From Microstegium vimineum (Eukaryota > Streptophyta > Magnoliopsida > Poales > Poaceae): a stretch of 64,000 nucleotides of DNA. Positions 1-12,000 of the stretch are shown in pieces. The stretch is from the NCBI GenBank assembly GCA_022036555.1, contig CM039139.1, positions 17,115,377 to 17,179,376 on the forward strand, given 5' to 3'. The notes under the pieces are model-generated. The model searched no databases, was not told the DNA's origin, and was given only the letters and a program-made list of their open reading frames with translations. A program made the translations under genes and the position numbers. How positions within the stretch are numbered: the stretch's first letter is position 1; every line of letters starts with the position of its first letter.

Positions 1-1993
1 TGTCGGGTGCCTCGTGAAACGGCGCGTCAAGCTCCTTCAGATGCGCCTCGAACATGGCAGCCAGACCTCTGTCCGAGTAGGTGTTCTTCCCCTGCCCCGT
101 GTGGATTCCAAGCAGCGGCGGCAGCCCCTCGTCGCTGGTCTGTAGCGACGTATACAGATCGTTCATCCAGACGTGCAACGTGGTCAGTGCAGCGCCAACG
201 GATAGACCCCTAAGGTGCAGCGACCACTGCGTCTGGGTCCTCGTCTGGATGTTGGCGTAGATGCCGAGCTGCTGTGCGGCGTCCAGGAGCGCGCAGGCCT
301 TCTCCATCTGGTTCAGGTTCACGCATAGGTCCATCAGGCAGTTGCAATAAGGCATCTTCACCAAGCCGCGGGAGCTGCTTAGCAGTTCACTGGCTGCTTC
401 TCTGAAAGATTCAGGGGAGGAGCTCCTGTCCACCAGGAGCTTTACCACGGCACCAAGCTGGGCATTGCTCGTCTCAATGCAGCTGATCACCTTGCCCAGT
501 TCTTCCGCTGGTGTGTTGGCCGCCACACTGAGAAGGCAGCCACAGAATCTGTCATCGGGGACGATACCGAGGTCCTGGAGTATGCCAAATGACCTGACCA
601 CATCGTCAGTGCGCCCCGCCTTGCCATAGCATCGAATGAGTGAGGTCAGAACAAAGATGTTTGGCTTGAAGCCAGCCTCCACCATTTCATTCAGTATGCC
701 CTCTGCACCCATGACGTTGGAAGTGGATGAATACAGCGTCACCATTGATGAGTAGCTCCAGCTATCAGGCTTGGAACGGGCATCCATGGATGCCTTCATG
801 TCTCTGAAGATTCCCTCAGCCTCGTCGACATAGCCAATGTCGGCGCACATGGACAGAAGCATGTTGTACAGCATCACGTCGAGGTCCATTGCCTCATCTT
901 TCATCAGTCGGTAGACGGCCATGGCATCCTCGCCATAGCGTGCCCTGGTGTATGCATGCAGGAGACAACAATAGGTCGCCCTGCTGGGCTGCACCTGCTG
1001 GTCAACCATCTCCCTGTGGATGGTCTTCACCACCCAAGGCCGCAATGCGCGGCCCATGGCATCCAACAATGTGTTGTAAACGACCAGGTTCGGCTTCACG
1101 CCGGTTGCCTTCATTTCCTCGAACACGTTGAGTGCACCGTCGAAGTTGCCACTGGTTGAGTGCACCTTGATCACCGTAGAGCAGATCACAGAGTCCAGCT
1201 GCCATTTCTCCGCGCGAGCGCGATCGTACAAGTGGAGGGCCGCCTCAGTGTTCCCAACGCGGCCGTACGCATCGATCGCCGCAGAGTATGTGAGCATGTC
1301 CGGCGAGCACCCGAACTCCGGCATCTTGTCGAACCACTCGACGGCCTTGCTGTGTAGGCCGCAGGCGCGCGCGCAGCTGATGACGGTCGAGAAGGTGGCG
1401 TTGTCTGGCTGCACGCCGTCCCGCAGCATCTCGGCCCATAGCGCCTCGGTCTCGCTCCAGTGCCGCTTGTTGCGCAGCAGCTTGAGCACGACGTTGTAGA
1501 GGATGACCTTCTTCCGGACCTTGGCGTTCCCCAGGAACCAGCGGAGAGCGAGCACGGCGGACTCCGGCCTGGTGGCGGCAGCCGTGTTGAGCACGATGAC
1601 GGCGTCCTGCTCGGAGGGAGGCTCGGGGAAGGCGGCCTCTAGCGCGGCCTCTACGGCGGCCTCGGCGGGCTCGCACGCGCCGAGCGCCGCGGCGGCAGAG
1701 GCGAGACGCACGCGGCGGCCAGACCCGGTACGCGCGCGTGCGACGTCGGCGGCGCGCGGGCTGTTGGGGTTGACCCAGAGGAACCTCGCTTTGCTGCTGC
1801 TGGGCTTTGTGCCATTTGGGCTGGAATCAGATGGAGGCGCTGGGTCTTGAGGTTGGGGAGGCGTGCCCTGGACGGAGACGTGAGCAGCGACAGGGGAGGA
1901 GGGATTCTTAGGGTTGAAGGAGGCGGAGATTGGCCGGTGAGGCCATGAGGGTAGTAGGGAGGACGGCGAGCGGCACAGAGGCAGGGAAGCCAT
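1..1993 (-). CDS. ATP4: PPR-SMR chloroplast protein, ATP4/SVR7-like (3' end outside window)
   Basis: The minus-strand frame is open from an ATG at 1993 to the window edge (664 codons, no stop, no intron). The first ~60 residues are Ser/Pro-rich, like a chloroplast transit peptide. Tandem pentatricopeptide repeats follow at about residues 165-440, with recurring motifs such as VTYN-type helices and 'GVKPNLVVYNTLLDAMGR'. The C-terminal part, from about residue 585, begins the region that carries the SMR domain in this family; the last visible residues are 'APFHEAPD'. From recall of the family, the closest match is Arabidopsis SVR7 and maize ATP4, which act in translation/accumulation of chloroplast atpB/E mRNA. 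The chosen ATG is the first in the frame and gives a normal length. The symbol rests on pattern recognition, not a search; the related SOT1/PPR53 protein is the main alternative. The gene looks intact within the window. Confidence 0.85.
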   Translation of the reverse strand, partial: MASLPLCRSPSSLLPSWPHRPISASFNPKNPSSPVAAHVSVQGTPPQPQDPAPPSDSSPNGTKPSSSKARFLWVNPNSPRAADVARARTGSGRRVRLASAAAALGACEPAEAAVEAALEAAFPEPPSEQDAVIVLNTAAATRPESAVLALRWFLGNAKVRKKVILYNVVLKLLRNKRHWSETEALWAEMLRDGVQPDNATFSTVISCARACGLHSKAVEWFDKMPEFGCSPDMLTYSAAIDAYGRVGNTEAALHLYDRARAEKWQLDSVICSTVIKVHSTSGNFDGALNVFEEMKATGVKPNLVVYNTLLDAMGRALRPWVVKTIHREMVDQQVQPSRATYCCLLHAYTRARYGEDAMAVYRLMKDEAMDLDVMLYNMLLSMCADIGYVDEAEGIFRDMKASMDARSKPDSWSYSSMVTLYSSTSNVMGAEGILNEMVEAGFKPNIFVLTSLIRCYGKAGRTDDVVRSFGILQDLGIVPDDRFCGCLLSVAANTPAEELGKVISCIETSNAQLGAVVKLLVDRSSSPESFREAASELLSSSRGLVKMPYCNCLMDLCVNLNQMEKACALLDAAQQLGIYANIQTRTQTQWSLHLRGLSVGAALTTLHVWMNDLYTSLQTSDEGLPPLLGIHTGQGKNTYSDRGLAAMFEAHLKELDAPFHEAPD

Positions 1994-2135
1994 GGAGTGG
2001 ATTGGGGGGATGGGAGAGGCCGCGAGCGTGACTGCGTGACAAACAAGTGACGACGCAGCGGTGCCTCTCCGTCTGTCAGTTCATGGGACCCACATGTCAG
2101 AGAGCGTTAGGGTCGGCGAGAATCCCAAGAGGCCA

Positions 2136-2146
2136 AGAGATATAGA
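2136..2146 (-). promoter_or_regulatory. Candidate TATA box of the PPR-SMR gene
   Basis: On the minus strand this reads CTATATCT, about 145 bp upstream of the ATG at 1993. That would leave a 5' UTR of roughly 110-120 nt. No other TATA-like site was seen nearer. Inference only. Confidence 0.3.
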
Positions 2147-2438
2147 GGGCGTGTGTGTGACGGACTAACGGTGTGAGAAGGATGGATCGCTCTTCCCGGC
2201 TTCCCGCCGCTCTGCTCCATCCAACCTCGAGTCCAGAGACTCTGACTCTGCAACTGGAGCCCGATTAAATTCGTAACGCCAATCCACGGAACGGCGCTGC
2301 CGCCAACCCATCCCCGACACCCAACTTCACCGCCGAGCGGTTGCCTCTTGGCGCTTGACCGCGCCACGAGCTCCGTCATCTCTCGACTCTCGTACCGCCT
2401 TATCAGCGAGATCATCGGTCACTTCGGCGCAATCGCGC

Positions 2439-2792
2439 ATGGCCCTACCGTCGCTTGCGGTGCGATGCGGCCGCCACTTCGTGCTGCTGCGCGCACCGCC
2501 GCCGGAGGGAGGTGGATGGCGCTTCGCGGGATCTAGATGATGTGTGGGTTTCAATCTGGCGGCCGGCGAATGTAGCCGTACCATTAGCTTGCTCGACGGC
2601 GCGCGCCAGGTGTTCGACGAAGCGCAGCCGTTGCTTCTCCCGAACATCGATCGTGTCCTAGAGTCTGCAATCCTCCTTACTGGTGTACCCAGAATCCCGG
2701 AGTGGCGGGTTGGTGTTTTGGTGAGCTCTGATGATATTGTGATCAAATTCAGCGTAAGGTTATCTCTAGCACACAATGCTCGACACAGGTAA
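2439..2792 (+). pseudogene. Broken short ORF upstream of, and divergent from, the PPR-SMR gene
   Basis: A GC-rich plus-strand frame begins with ATG at 2439 (MALPSLAVRCGRHFVLL...). It is interrupted by TGA at 2538-2540, continues in the same frame (...GFNLAAGECS...) and stops at 2790-2792. A possible splice donor (ACAG|GTAATT) lies at the end. I do not recognise the product. It could be the decayed first exon of a lost gene, part of a non-coding RNA head-to-head with the PPR gene, or chance in GC-rich DNA. Confidence 0.25.
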
Positions 2793-4085
2793 TTATAGGC
2801 TCAATCCTCCTCCCCTTTTGTTGTGGGTATAATGCAATGACTTAGGAACTCATAACTGAATATTCGTCTACAATTTGATCTGCGATTAATTAAACAAAAT
2901 ATTGAGATAGTATGCTTCTTTCGGAATGCAATAGAATATATGTTTTAAATTCATGAACAACTAGCTCTTTCATTTATTGTCATGTGCCCTTTGTTTTCCT
3001 CAAGTTTGGGTACAAACCAAGCAGGTAAACTGTTGCAACATGTAGAAATGACAACGGTTGCACCCAAGGATGATTATTTGACATTGTGATTTGTAAATAG
3101 TTGATGTTCCACTTGTTGTGCTGATTGCTGGGTTCTGTCAAATTGGTTCATCTACAGGTTATGACTCCTGATATTTGTCTGTAGGTTCATAAAAAAATAT
3201 ATGTTAATGATAATTGCTGGTTAATGGAAACATGAAAATATACTTACTTTTTATGCCTGTAATTTGCAATGCCTTCCATCTTAAATTTTCATTTTCTCTT
3301 TCAGATTTAAGCACATCATCCACCTACATATTGTGATATGATATTGCAGCGACAAGTGGCGAGCTGACATTGCTGCTCCTATTATTCTTGTTCAGTTGTT
3401 CTGTCATACTGGAGCATTGCTAGAAAGCAACTTTAGTGGATTAAGTACCTATCAACTACTGAAATTCTTGCGACAGGCTCCACCTTGAAGTTAGAGTATG
3501 CAACTACTATTCAACCTGCTATTTGACCAACTGTGCTGAATTTTTCATTAGAGATTAGTCTTGTGTATTCTGAGTTTCTGACAACAGTTTAGATACAGTG
3601 CACAGGTTTGTATAACATGTAAACAAAACTAATAAGCCTAAAAAGAGCATTGAGGTTACCTTGGATTTCTTTAATTCAAAATATTGATTTGGATCTTTGA
3701 GTAGTATCAGCAGGTGCATATATTGCTGCTGCTTACTAACCTTACATGCATCATCTAGCATGATTCAACTGTGACCCTTCTTGTCATGCTCGGACACTTC
3801 TATGATTGAACTTCTTACACCTAAACAAATTATTAAAGAAACAAAGCAAAAAAGAAAAAGTGAACCAAATGTTTATATGAACTTCTTGCAAACATCATAT
3901 TGTAGATTCTCTCAGAACATGGTATCTGACAATTTATTTTTATTAGTTTTTATATTCATTCTAATTGGCTCGATATGCTTTAAGGAACAAAATGTAGTAA
4001 GGAAATACTTGTAAAACTTGTCAAAGAAGAAAGAGAGAATCCTCTGTATACCCCTAGAAAAAATGGTCGCTCCTTTTAATAATCG
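2793..4085. other. AT-rich intergenic DNA, no gene seen
   Basis: The base composition changes sharply from GC-rich to AT-rich at about 2790. All frames are closed by frequent stops. I see no repeat or RNA gene. Confidence 0.5.
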
Positions 4086-4087
4086 TT

Positions 4088-4210
4088 CAGACTCCTATAT
4101 CCGCTTTAAAAAATTTCTTCCCCCTGGTGCCCTTTCCGTCAAGTTGCTGTTAACTTCTTGACAGAAAAGGGACACCAGAGGAAAGAAAAAATTCAAAGCA
4201 GGTATAGAAG
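4088..4210. repeat. Foldback (imperfect inverted repeat), ~120 bp
   Basis: The left half, from about 4090 (ctcctatatccgcttta) through ctggtgccctttccgtcaag, pairs with the right half (cttgacagaaaagggacacc ... gcaggtatagaag) around a short loop near 4146-4151. The arms are about 55 nt with scattered mismatches. This is typical of a short foldback MITE. No target duplication was established. Confidence 0.6.
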
Positions 4211-4367
4211 GCATTGGGAATATTGGTAAAATAGTTGTGTAATAAATACATTCATAATGTTTTCAAATATAGTTGGATGAAAATAAAATTTATATGAAAG
4301 TTGTAATACTCGAAGAGATCTAAAACTTTGTAATTGACGACTTTTACATTTGCGATCTTTTTGGAGC

Positions 4368-4368
<1 letters not shown>

Positions 4369-4403
<35 letters not shown>
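4369..4403. repeat. (TA)n microsatellite
   Basis: An uninterrupted TA run directly left of the LINE tail. It is probably one half of a microsatellite split by the LINE insertion. Confidence 0.9.
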
Positions 4404-4406
<3 letters not shown>

Positions 4407-4713
4407 ATAGCGCAAGACCAAGCATTGCAGCAGCCCTTCATGCTTTTACCGAGGAGCATCAGCTATGGTGCCTCGCAGGAGCTCGTGGATTGCGTGCACT
4501 TGGTTTAGGTCATGTTGGTGGACTAGGTTAGTCTAGTCAAGTTAGTGGCGTGTCAGGTCTGGTCTCACCCCCTAGGTGTTTTTTCTTTAGTTACAAAACT
4601 TTGTTTTGTTTGCAACCCCTCACGGCTTGGCTCGGAGTGAGGTGGTGGTGTTTTGTAAGGGGCCATTTCTCTATCTCTTAATGCAATGATATGCAGCTCT
4701 CCTGCGTATTCGA

Positions 4714-4714
<1 letters not shown>
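4404..4714 (+). mobile_element. 5'-truncated LINE (non-LTR retrotransposon) 3' end
   Basis: The start encodes a peptide typical of the C-terminal tail of plant LINE ORF2 proteins (...HQLWCLAGARGLRALGL...), ending in a stop near 4531. The 3' UTR-like end, 'gatatgcagctctcctgcgt' followed by 'attcgag', is a recurrent grass LINE terminus. TA repeats flank both sides, so the fragment appears to have landed in a TA microsatellite and the target duplication cannot be separated from the repeat. Confidence 0.6.

Positions 4715-4762
<48 letters not shown>
4715..4762. repeat. (TA)n microsatellite
   Basis: A TA run directly right of the LINE tail, ending at the inner edge of the right 30-bp inverted-repeat arm. 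Confidence 0.9.
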
Positions 4763-4766
<4 letters not shown>

Positions 4767-4788
4767 AAAACATTATGAATGTATTTAT

Positions 4789-5552
4789 ATATTGGTTTGA
4801 GCCCAAATATATTTATTTGAGTTCTCATATTTTGAAACACAAGTACACTGTAGGCAGCCATATTGAGCTAGACATTCTTTATTTTTTTCTGAAGTATTTG
4901 CAATATGCAGTATTGTGTAAGAACTCAAACCAATCATATAGGTGGTCCATTAGTAGCTTCATTGCTTGAACACTATTTGATTTTCACCACAGCTATAGAA
5001 CCACAACCAAGAGTCATGAAACGATTGGTAAAATGAGTAGGGATAAATAAGATGGGAAAAGGGGAAGCGATGAGTGGAACATGCTACTCTTGTTTATTGG
5101 TCCATGTTCCAGTTCTGTTGGTTTCCTTCAATGATGTTTGGCATCCCAAGGAGCTACAGTTGGGATCTTCTAGTCCAATTGTGTATTTCAGTTTCCAAGT
5201 GCTTACTAGTTTTTCTTGTATTGGTACTCGAGGAATGCAGCTAAATGATGGAAAACTACACCTACTTGAATCTGGAAACCTGTATCAGTATGCATTCAGC
5301 ATCCCACAGATGGATTTCTATATGAGTTTTCTCCCAGATCATGGTGGTTCTTTTCTTTGGTGCACTTTTGGAACATAGAAGTCACGGTTGGTGAGTAAGA
5401 AGGCGTTTCCTTATTTCTTGAAACCTAGAATGATATATATGCTTGGATTTTCTTGAACTTCTTTTTATCTTCTTTGGAAAAATCACATTTGCATCACTTG
5501 GATTTTTGCATATTAAATAACTTCCAGATCAACTCTTTCTGCCTCTATGTAG
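4789..5552. other. AT-rich intergenic DNA
   Basis: A 108-codon open frame at 5052-5378 has no recognisable domain, no codon bias and no flanking gene structure, so I do not call it a gene. Nothing else was seen. Confidence 0.4.
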
Positions 5553-5554
5553 TA

Positions 5555-5786
5555 CTCTCTCTGTCCAATATTATCTGTCGTTTCCGATTTCCGTGCCACA
5601 AGTTTGACTCGATTAGTAGAAATACGTGGAACATTTGTATCTCCAAATAAATTTCTTAAAAACGAGATTCAAAGATCATTCCAATGATACTAATTATGTA
5701 CCATAAATATTAATATTTTTTAATATATATTTTGTCAAAATTGTTTCTCGGAAGCGAAAGCGGCAGATATTTTGAGACGGAGGGAG
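5555..5786. mobile_element. Stowaway-like MITE
   Basis: A 232-bp element with terminal inverted repeats: left CTCTCTCTGTCCAATATTAT, right (reverse-complemented) CTCCCTCCGTCTCAAAATAT. It is flanked by TA dinucleotides at 5553-5554 and 5787-5788, the target duplication of Tc1/mariner-type Stowaway MITEs. Confidence 0.85.
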
Positions 5787-5788
5787 TA

Positions 5789-7544
5789 TGTTGAGAGCTG
5801 AAGTTGCATTATTCTGTATGCAATCTTGAATATAGTCTTTTCAGTCACATCCAAGTATGAACTCATGTTTATCATGGATATTGATTGCTTCAAAGAGTGG
5901 AAACATCATCACATGCTCTGTACATCTTTAACTGCTCTCCTGGAGATAGAATGTCAGCTCATTCAGTCAGTGAAGTCCCCTTTTTCTTTCTTACATTGGT
6001 TAACTTTATAGCAGTATGATAAATGAAACATTCAATCATGTTCCCTAATAATGTGTGCCATGATCATCCTCAATCTTGGTGCTGAACTCAATAGCTCCTA
6101 AAAGTTGTTCCATCAAGTTGATATTATTCTTATTTAAAAAAAGTTGATATTATTCTTGTTTCGTCAAAAAAATGTTTTGGTTTTGGTTGTCATATTCGGT
6201 ATTAGTCAGCTTTGGTTGTAACTCAATGTGTCTGTCTGCTTAAAAATCATAAGATCAGAAAAAAAAGGTATTAGGTTCGATAAGTGGAGAATGGAGACTC
6301 TCGTCTTCAATCTTGTGTATGCGAGCACTAGGATATATGGTAGTACTATTTCCATATATTGTACCTGGGAGCAATATGGACTAACCTTTTAGTTTTATGG
6401 GCAATGACCAGATACTGGCAACTGTCTATTGCACTGTTATTTAGGATACTTTTCGTCATATAATCCTTTACAAGCTTCCATCTATAATGTTGCAAGAGGT
6501 GCCAGGACTGCAGCAGGCTTGAAAATTAAGTTTTGAACTACCTATATTTTCGCAAGTTTCGTTTTCAACTCTGCCTTTTGCAAGCAAGGTTTATTTGTTT
6601 GAAGACCTAGTATAGCCCTCTTACTTTAGGCCATTGAACAGAACTAGAAGGTAAATGAATGAGAGGGGAGTAGCATATATATGTGTGGCATGCACATTGG
6701 ATTCCTGTCAATTGAGGGAATAAGGAACATGGGTCCAATGTTTTGGTGTCTTGCTATGAGGATGCAGGTACCTTCGCTGTACATGTATGCCTGCTTTGCC
6801 TGGTTTATATCCACACTCTGTATATGTATGCCTGGTTTCCTTGCCTGGCTGGGCAAGAACATTTACCTGTGGTGGCTGCTTTTGTTGCATGCCCGTGAAG
6901 TCCCAATCGTTGACCTATAGTCAATTTCGACGATCACTAATTCTTAAATTCAGAATATATATAGGAGGATGATATGATGATAATAGACAAGCATAAACTG
7001 AATCGCATACCAAGTTTTTCACTGAACAATGAACCACTCGTTGTTTCCATATCCCCATCCAAAGCATTTAATGTTGAACAATATATTTGCTGGCACATCC
7101 GGACTCATAAGTTGAACTTTTCTGACTTTCATTATATTTTGACGCTGGCCTTAAGTGGTTATAAGAGTACACAAGCTTAGCCCTTCAAGCTTTTTAAACT
7201 GAACACGACCGCAGCACTAGAAAGTTGATTCGAAGATGAGTAGCTAGTAAGAATTGCATACCATGACATCTGCAGCTCAACATACTCATCGTTTCAGTGA
7301 AATTAGTGGGTTATCATGACATTGAATTGACAGAAACATTTCTTGTCACTAACCACCACTTTCACATCACATGTTTGCTTCAGTTTCTCTTACTGATGTT
7401 GGTTGGAATTAAGCAGTTATTTGGTTTTCTCGTGTGCATGCAGAAACATAACACATGTCGCTATGGAAGAGCTGCATTTGCATCACATCGGTACCCTGTT
7501 GGACAGCACAGGGCTATTGCCTTGACAGGGGTGGTGACCATTAC
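5789..7544. other. Intergenic DNA, no gene seen
   Basis: Short open frames only, none recognisable. The stretch ends at the target site of the Tat retrotransposon; the sequence resumes at 20377. Confidence 0.45.
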
Positions 7545-7549
7545 AGATT

Positions 7550-8575
7550 TGTTGACACAAAAAGCGTTAGGATCTGCGAACACCTCGAGCTATTACCCGA
7601 AATTCGATATCCAAGGTGTGCCAGTCGATTTGACCAGTTAATCGACAAGGACGATAAGTAGAACAAAATCTGAACAAGACAACGGCGATACGCTCAGATG
7701 CCAAAATTCAGACTTGATCAGGATAACTAGAGCAGAGCTGAACGAGACAACAGCGATGTGCCCGGATGTCAAGGCTCAGATTACTCATACGCGGAACTTG
7801 CAAGGATTTGACGGAGGTCAAAGTAATGCAGCCCGTCGAAGCTTGAAGAACTCGTAGATAGGCTAAGACTAATGTAATAAAGGGTAAATTGCGATAAAAG
7901 TAGAATGAGAGTAAATTGATTTGATTTTGATAGATTAATATCTTTTACACGCAACCCTTGGGCACATATTTATACTCCCGCATGGAGAGTTGTACAGAGA
8001 CACGACTCGTACCTTCCCTAAACAAAACTCCTAACTTTAAGGAAATAACTGACTTGCGCAGGAGTCGGATCCAAATAACAATATTATTTTCCTAAATAGA
8101 CACCTCTATTTTAAAGGAAATAAACGACTCGTGCAAGAGTCGGACTCAAACTACTATAACAATGCTGATATGAAATCACCAGTTTCCTTATGTCTTTCCT
8201 TCGATGAAAACTTTCCATCGGCAGACTCCTTCAACCCGCGACTTCCTTCTTTCGCCACCGGCAATCTTCTGCTGACGTCAACCGCCACATCACCCTGTGC
8301 CCATCGGCATCATCTCCTCATCGGCAATCGGCATCGATAACATCTCCTCATCGGCAATCGGCATCGGCAACTTTGCAGTTCTGGTGACTTGACTTCACCA
8401 ATTAACCCTTATCGGCAAGAACTATCCAGTTTCCATCGGCAACAAACTTATCCTTTTCACAGCTTTTACCTTCATCGGTAATACTGACCTATGACTTCCC
8501 GATGCCGATGGAAAACGGCTGCCGATCAACACAAGTCTTAGCTCATTTGACACGTGCCGAAAAACGGTGTCAACA
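7550..8575 (-). repeat. 3' LTR of the Tat element
   Basis: 1026 bp, paired with 19345-20371. On the minus strand it contains a TATAAATA promoter box (7971-7980). At least twelve copies of ATCGGYA or its complement are crowded into about 8210-8530. Confidence 0.95.
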
Positions 8576-8592
8576 CATGCCCCCCAATTTCG
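8576..8592 (-). promoter_or_regulatory. Polypurine tract of the Tat element
   Basis: On the minus strand AATTGGGGGGCATG lies directly before the 3' LTR terminus TGTTGACA, the expected plus-strand priming site. It fixes the element's orientation. Confidence 0.8.
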
Positions 8593-8832
8593 GAGTGTAA
8601 AATATTTTACGCGTCGAAATTTTCTCCACTGTAGTCGTTCCTTCCGAGATGACTGCACAACTTTCTCGATCTCCGCGCGCAGAACCGCAATTTATTAATA
8701 AAATCCCTCGATCATAGCGCAAACAGTTGCAAATCTAATCATATTTCCTTGATTATCGCGCACATTCATCGCTCATCCTTCCATATCCCTGTTCAGCACG
8801 AACAGAAACCCAAAAATACCCTTGATCAAGTC

Positions 8833-8839
8833 TATAAAA
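8833..8839 (+). promoter_or_regulatory. TATA box of the antisense PMD gene
   Basis: TATAAAA lies 162 bp before the ATG at 9001. No ATG intervenes between the likely transcription start (about 8865) and 9001. The gene therefore seems to have its own promoter next to the 3' LTR, separate from the LTR promoter. Confidence 0.55.
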
Positions 8840-9000
8840 ATTATCACGATCCAACCTGCCTTTTTACCCTAGGCCTACTTTCACTTTCCACCTGCCCTCG
8901 TCTTCAACCCCGGCGGCGACTCCGAAGAACAGCTCCGCGAGCTCAAGCAACAACACATTCTTCAAGCCGAGTACGATCCGCAAGAACTCCTCCATCTCCA

Positions 9001-12000
9001 ATGGCGATCCACGTCGACATCCCCAAAGTAAATCCATTTCTTCCTTACTCTGTCCTCTGCAAGTTTCTTTTCCATATGAATTTTGTAATCCTTTCCCCCC
9101 CTTCTCTCTTTAATCCTCTTTTTATTTTCCGAAACCTAGGAACCGTACAACAGAGTAGTAATCTCAATCGAGCAATCCAATTTCAACTGCCTAGGTCCAA
9201 TGGGCAATCCTGACCCTATCAATCTGATTAACGCGGAGGCCAATCGCATCCCCTTCAAATCTGAGTGCTTCAACCTAGGGTTATGGAAGGATGCCTTTTG
9301 TTCATGGCCTAAACCAACCAAGGGGTGGAAGAACTGGTACCTTAGGGTAATTAGAACACAGCAGGTTTATTGGGCAGAACGCAATTTAGACCAATGCATC
9401 AGACTCTCCATTGCCGATATGGAGAAAAATGAGAACATGATGATAGCGACATCCTACTTCTGGTCCGACACAATGAATGTCTTTTTATTCAGACATGGAC
9501 CAACCACTCCTACCCTTGCCAATGTGCACATGCTGACCGACCTTGATGTCTTTTCTGCCGATGTCCCAGCCCTATTCCATAGGAAGGCTGAGTATAAGGT
9601 GAACACACGGAACATCGGCGGCTGGACCGGTTACATCCAGGAGTACCAAAAGACCGGATCGGTAAGCCAAAGGGAGCATGCCACCTTCTTGAACATGTGG
9701 CTGGAGAAATTTATCTTCTGCGGCAAAACTGTCGGACCGACCACAATGTACCTCCCCGCGGCAGAACTCTTAGCTGATGGAACAAGACTTACTCTCGGCC
9801 GATATCTTCTTGGATCGGTATACCGTCTTTTACACCAAGTGTCCAAGAAGCTAATGCTAGGCGAGCCCATTGGCAACCTCAGGGGTCCCTGGTGGTTTAT
9901 AAACATGTGGTTGAATGCACACATGTACAAGGTCCTTCAGTTCGATTTATTTGCTCAGCAATTCTCAAGGGATATATCGGAGAATTATGCATTCGGCGAT
10001 GATGAATCGGCAACTCGTCCTCCACTCAACTTCGGAGAGGCCATCATAGTGCTGCCAGGAACCGATGCCGATGCAGACCAGTTTGGCAGATTCTTTCAGA
10101 AATTTTATAATGGAATCCCTGCTTCAGAACGGCTCTGGTGGTCATACATTGATGAAAACAACCGATTTCCCTTGCTTTTCAACCTTACCGATGGGAACGT
10201 GCCTGAGAATGAAGTGATCATGAAGGCCAGCATTGTTCCCCGAGCTATTCCAGTTAATATTTTCGGAACTGGGAAGAATGCTCCTCCATCCTTCGAATTC
10301 TATTACCCATCGGTAGCAGCAAGACAACTGGCATTCGGCCAACTACCGATCAAGCTCTGCTATGCCAAGGTTGTAAAACCAAGACAAATCATCTCCAGCG
10401 CCATGGACTGGAACAAGGTCATCAATCTACCTCCCGATGCCGATACGTCAGACATTGATCTATCCTCCTGGGCACCAACATCCTTCATCACGGAAGAATA
10501 CAAGTTTTGGTGGCAAGAATGGAGAAATCAACTGTTTGCCAAGTCATCACACCATTATCGGCATTTGATTGACGCCGACTACGCCATTCCTGATGATGCA
10601 GTAAGTTTTTATTTCAACGGATTTCTTATTATTTACTTCTATCATCGGCATCTGACCTTCTTCTGCCTAACAGGTTGATGACCCAATCCCCAAAATAAGC
10701 AGGAGTGGCAAGCCTTTCCGCGTTCGAGTGATGAGTCCAGTATCAGTCGTCGGCAACAATGCTCCTACACTGGCTGCTTTCACTCCTCAGAGGACACCTA
10801 AGGTCACTCTGAAACCAAGGTCGACACCTGCAACAACCAGTGCCACCCCATCGGCTGCCGCTGCCATCTTGGCACGAGCCTTCGCAGTAAGTTACACTTT
10901 TAACTATACCGATTACAAACTGTTCATCGACAATATTTATTCCATGTAACTTGTACCAAACACTCAGGCAGCGAGGTCATCGGCAGCTGCTTCAAACGTA
11001 CCAACTTCCCCAACTTCTGCTGCCGATGCCCCCCAGGCTTCACCAAAACGGGCTGGTTCTCCCACTGCTGCACCAAAGAAGAAACGCCTGAGGCGAGCCA
11101 CTCCAGCCACCGATGCACCAACAACAGAGCCATCATCAGCTCCTATCCCTGATCATCCACTAGACGATGTCCTCGATCAGGAGATAACACCACCCGCTGC
11201 AACAGCGGAGGCGACATCGGCATCAGCACCCTCACCGACTGAAATCCCTGATCAGGGAGCGGCATCACCGCCACAGGAGCCAGCCGTCATAGCAGAAGCA
11301 GCACCAGCAACAGCGCCACCAGCACCAACCATTTCTCTCACAGAGGTAAATTCATCGGCAACCGCTGCCGATCTCCAGGATGAGGCCGTACCAGCCGACT
11401 TCCCAAGCCCTAGGCAAGAAATCCGCTTCAAGATGGTAAGCCGATTATCTAAAGACTTGCAGTATAAACTTATGATCGGTAAACTCTAACTTTCTCCTTC
11501 TCAGGCCCAAGACTCTCCCGATAGCTTGTTCTCCTTCGGCGTCAACCTCCCCGACGAAGGCGAAGACCAAGAAGGTTCTACTGCAGCAAACAACTTATTC
11601 TCCTTCGCCGTCAACTTTCCCGATGAGGACGAGGACGAGGACGAAGAAAGCTCTGCTCCAGCTTTATCAGCAGAGGTCAAATTCAAGCTTGAAGCACTGC
11701 TCTCCCTGCTGCAAAAAAACACATCCCAGCTCGTCCAAGATTCTACTGCAGCAAAAGCAGCTTTCAAAGACATCCAAGGCCACCTGTCTGCCGACACAGA
11801 AGAAATTCTCTTCCAAGCAGCCTTTCTCGAGAGCCACCAACTCCAATACCAACGAGTCTCACGCCGCATTGTCGATAGGAACGCCCAATCCAAGCTTGTA
11901 GAGGAAATACTCAAGTTCAAGCAAATTGCCGATGAGAAGCATAAGAACATCGGCCAAGTAGAAGCCTCCGGCGCTAATCTTGAGCAAGAAATAGTTCACC

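Larger units (their letters stand above)
4242..4788. repeat. 547-bp unit bounded by a perfect 30-bp inverted repeat
   Basis: Positions 4242-4271 and 4759-4788 are exact reverse complements (core aaatacattcataatg). Between them lie a stretch related to the sub-terminal sequence of the CACTA elements at 32.9 and 54.5 kb (tgaaagttgta ... aaactttgta), two TA microsatellites and a LINE tail. The origin of the inverted repeat is unclear. Confidence 0.7.

Noticed and set aside
8210..8530. CRISPR-like array of short repeats in the Tat LTR
   Set aside because: The ATCGGYA copies are irregularly spaced, in both orientations, and this is a plant nuclear genome.
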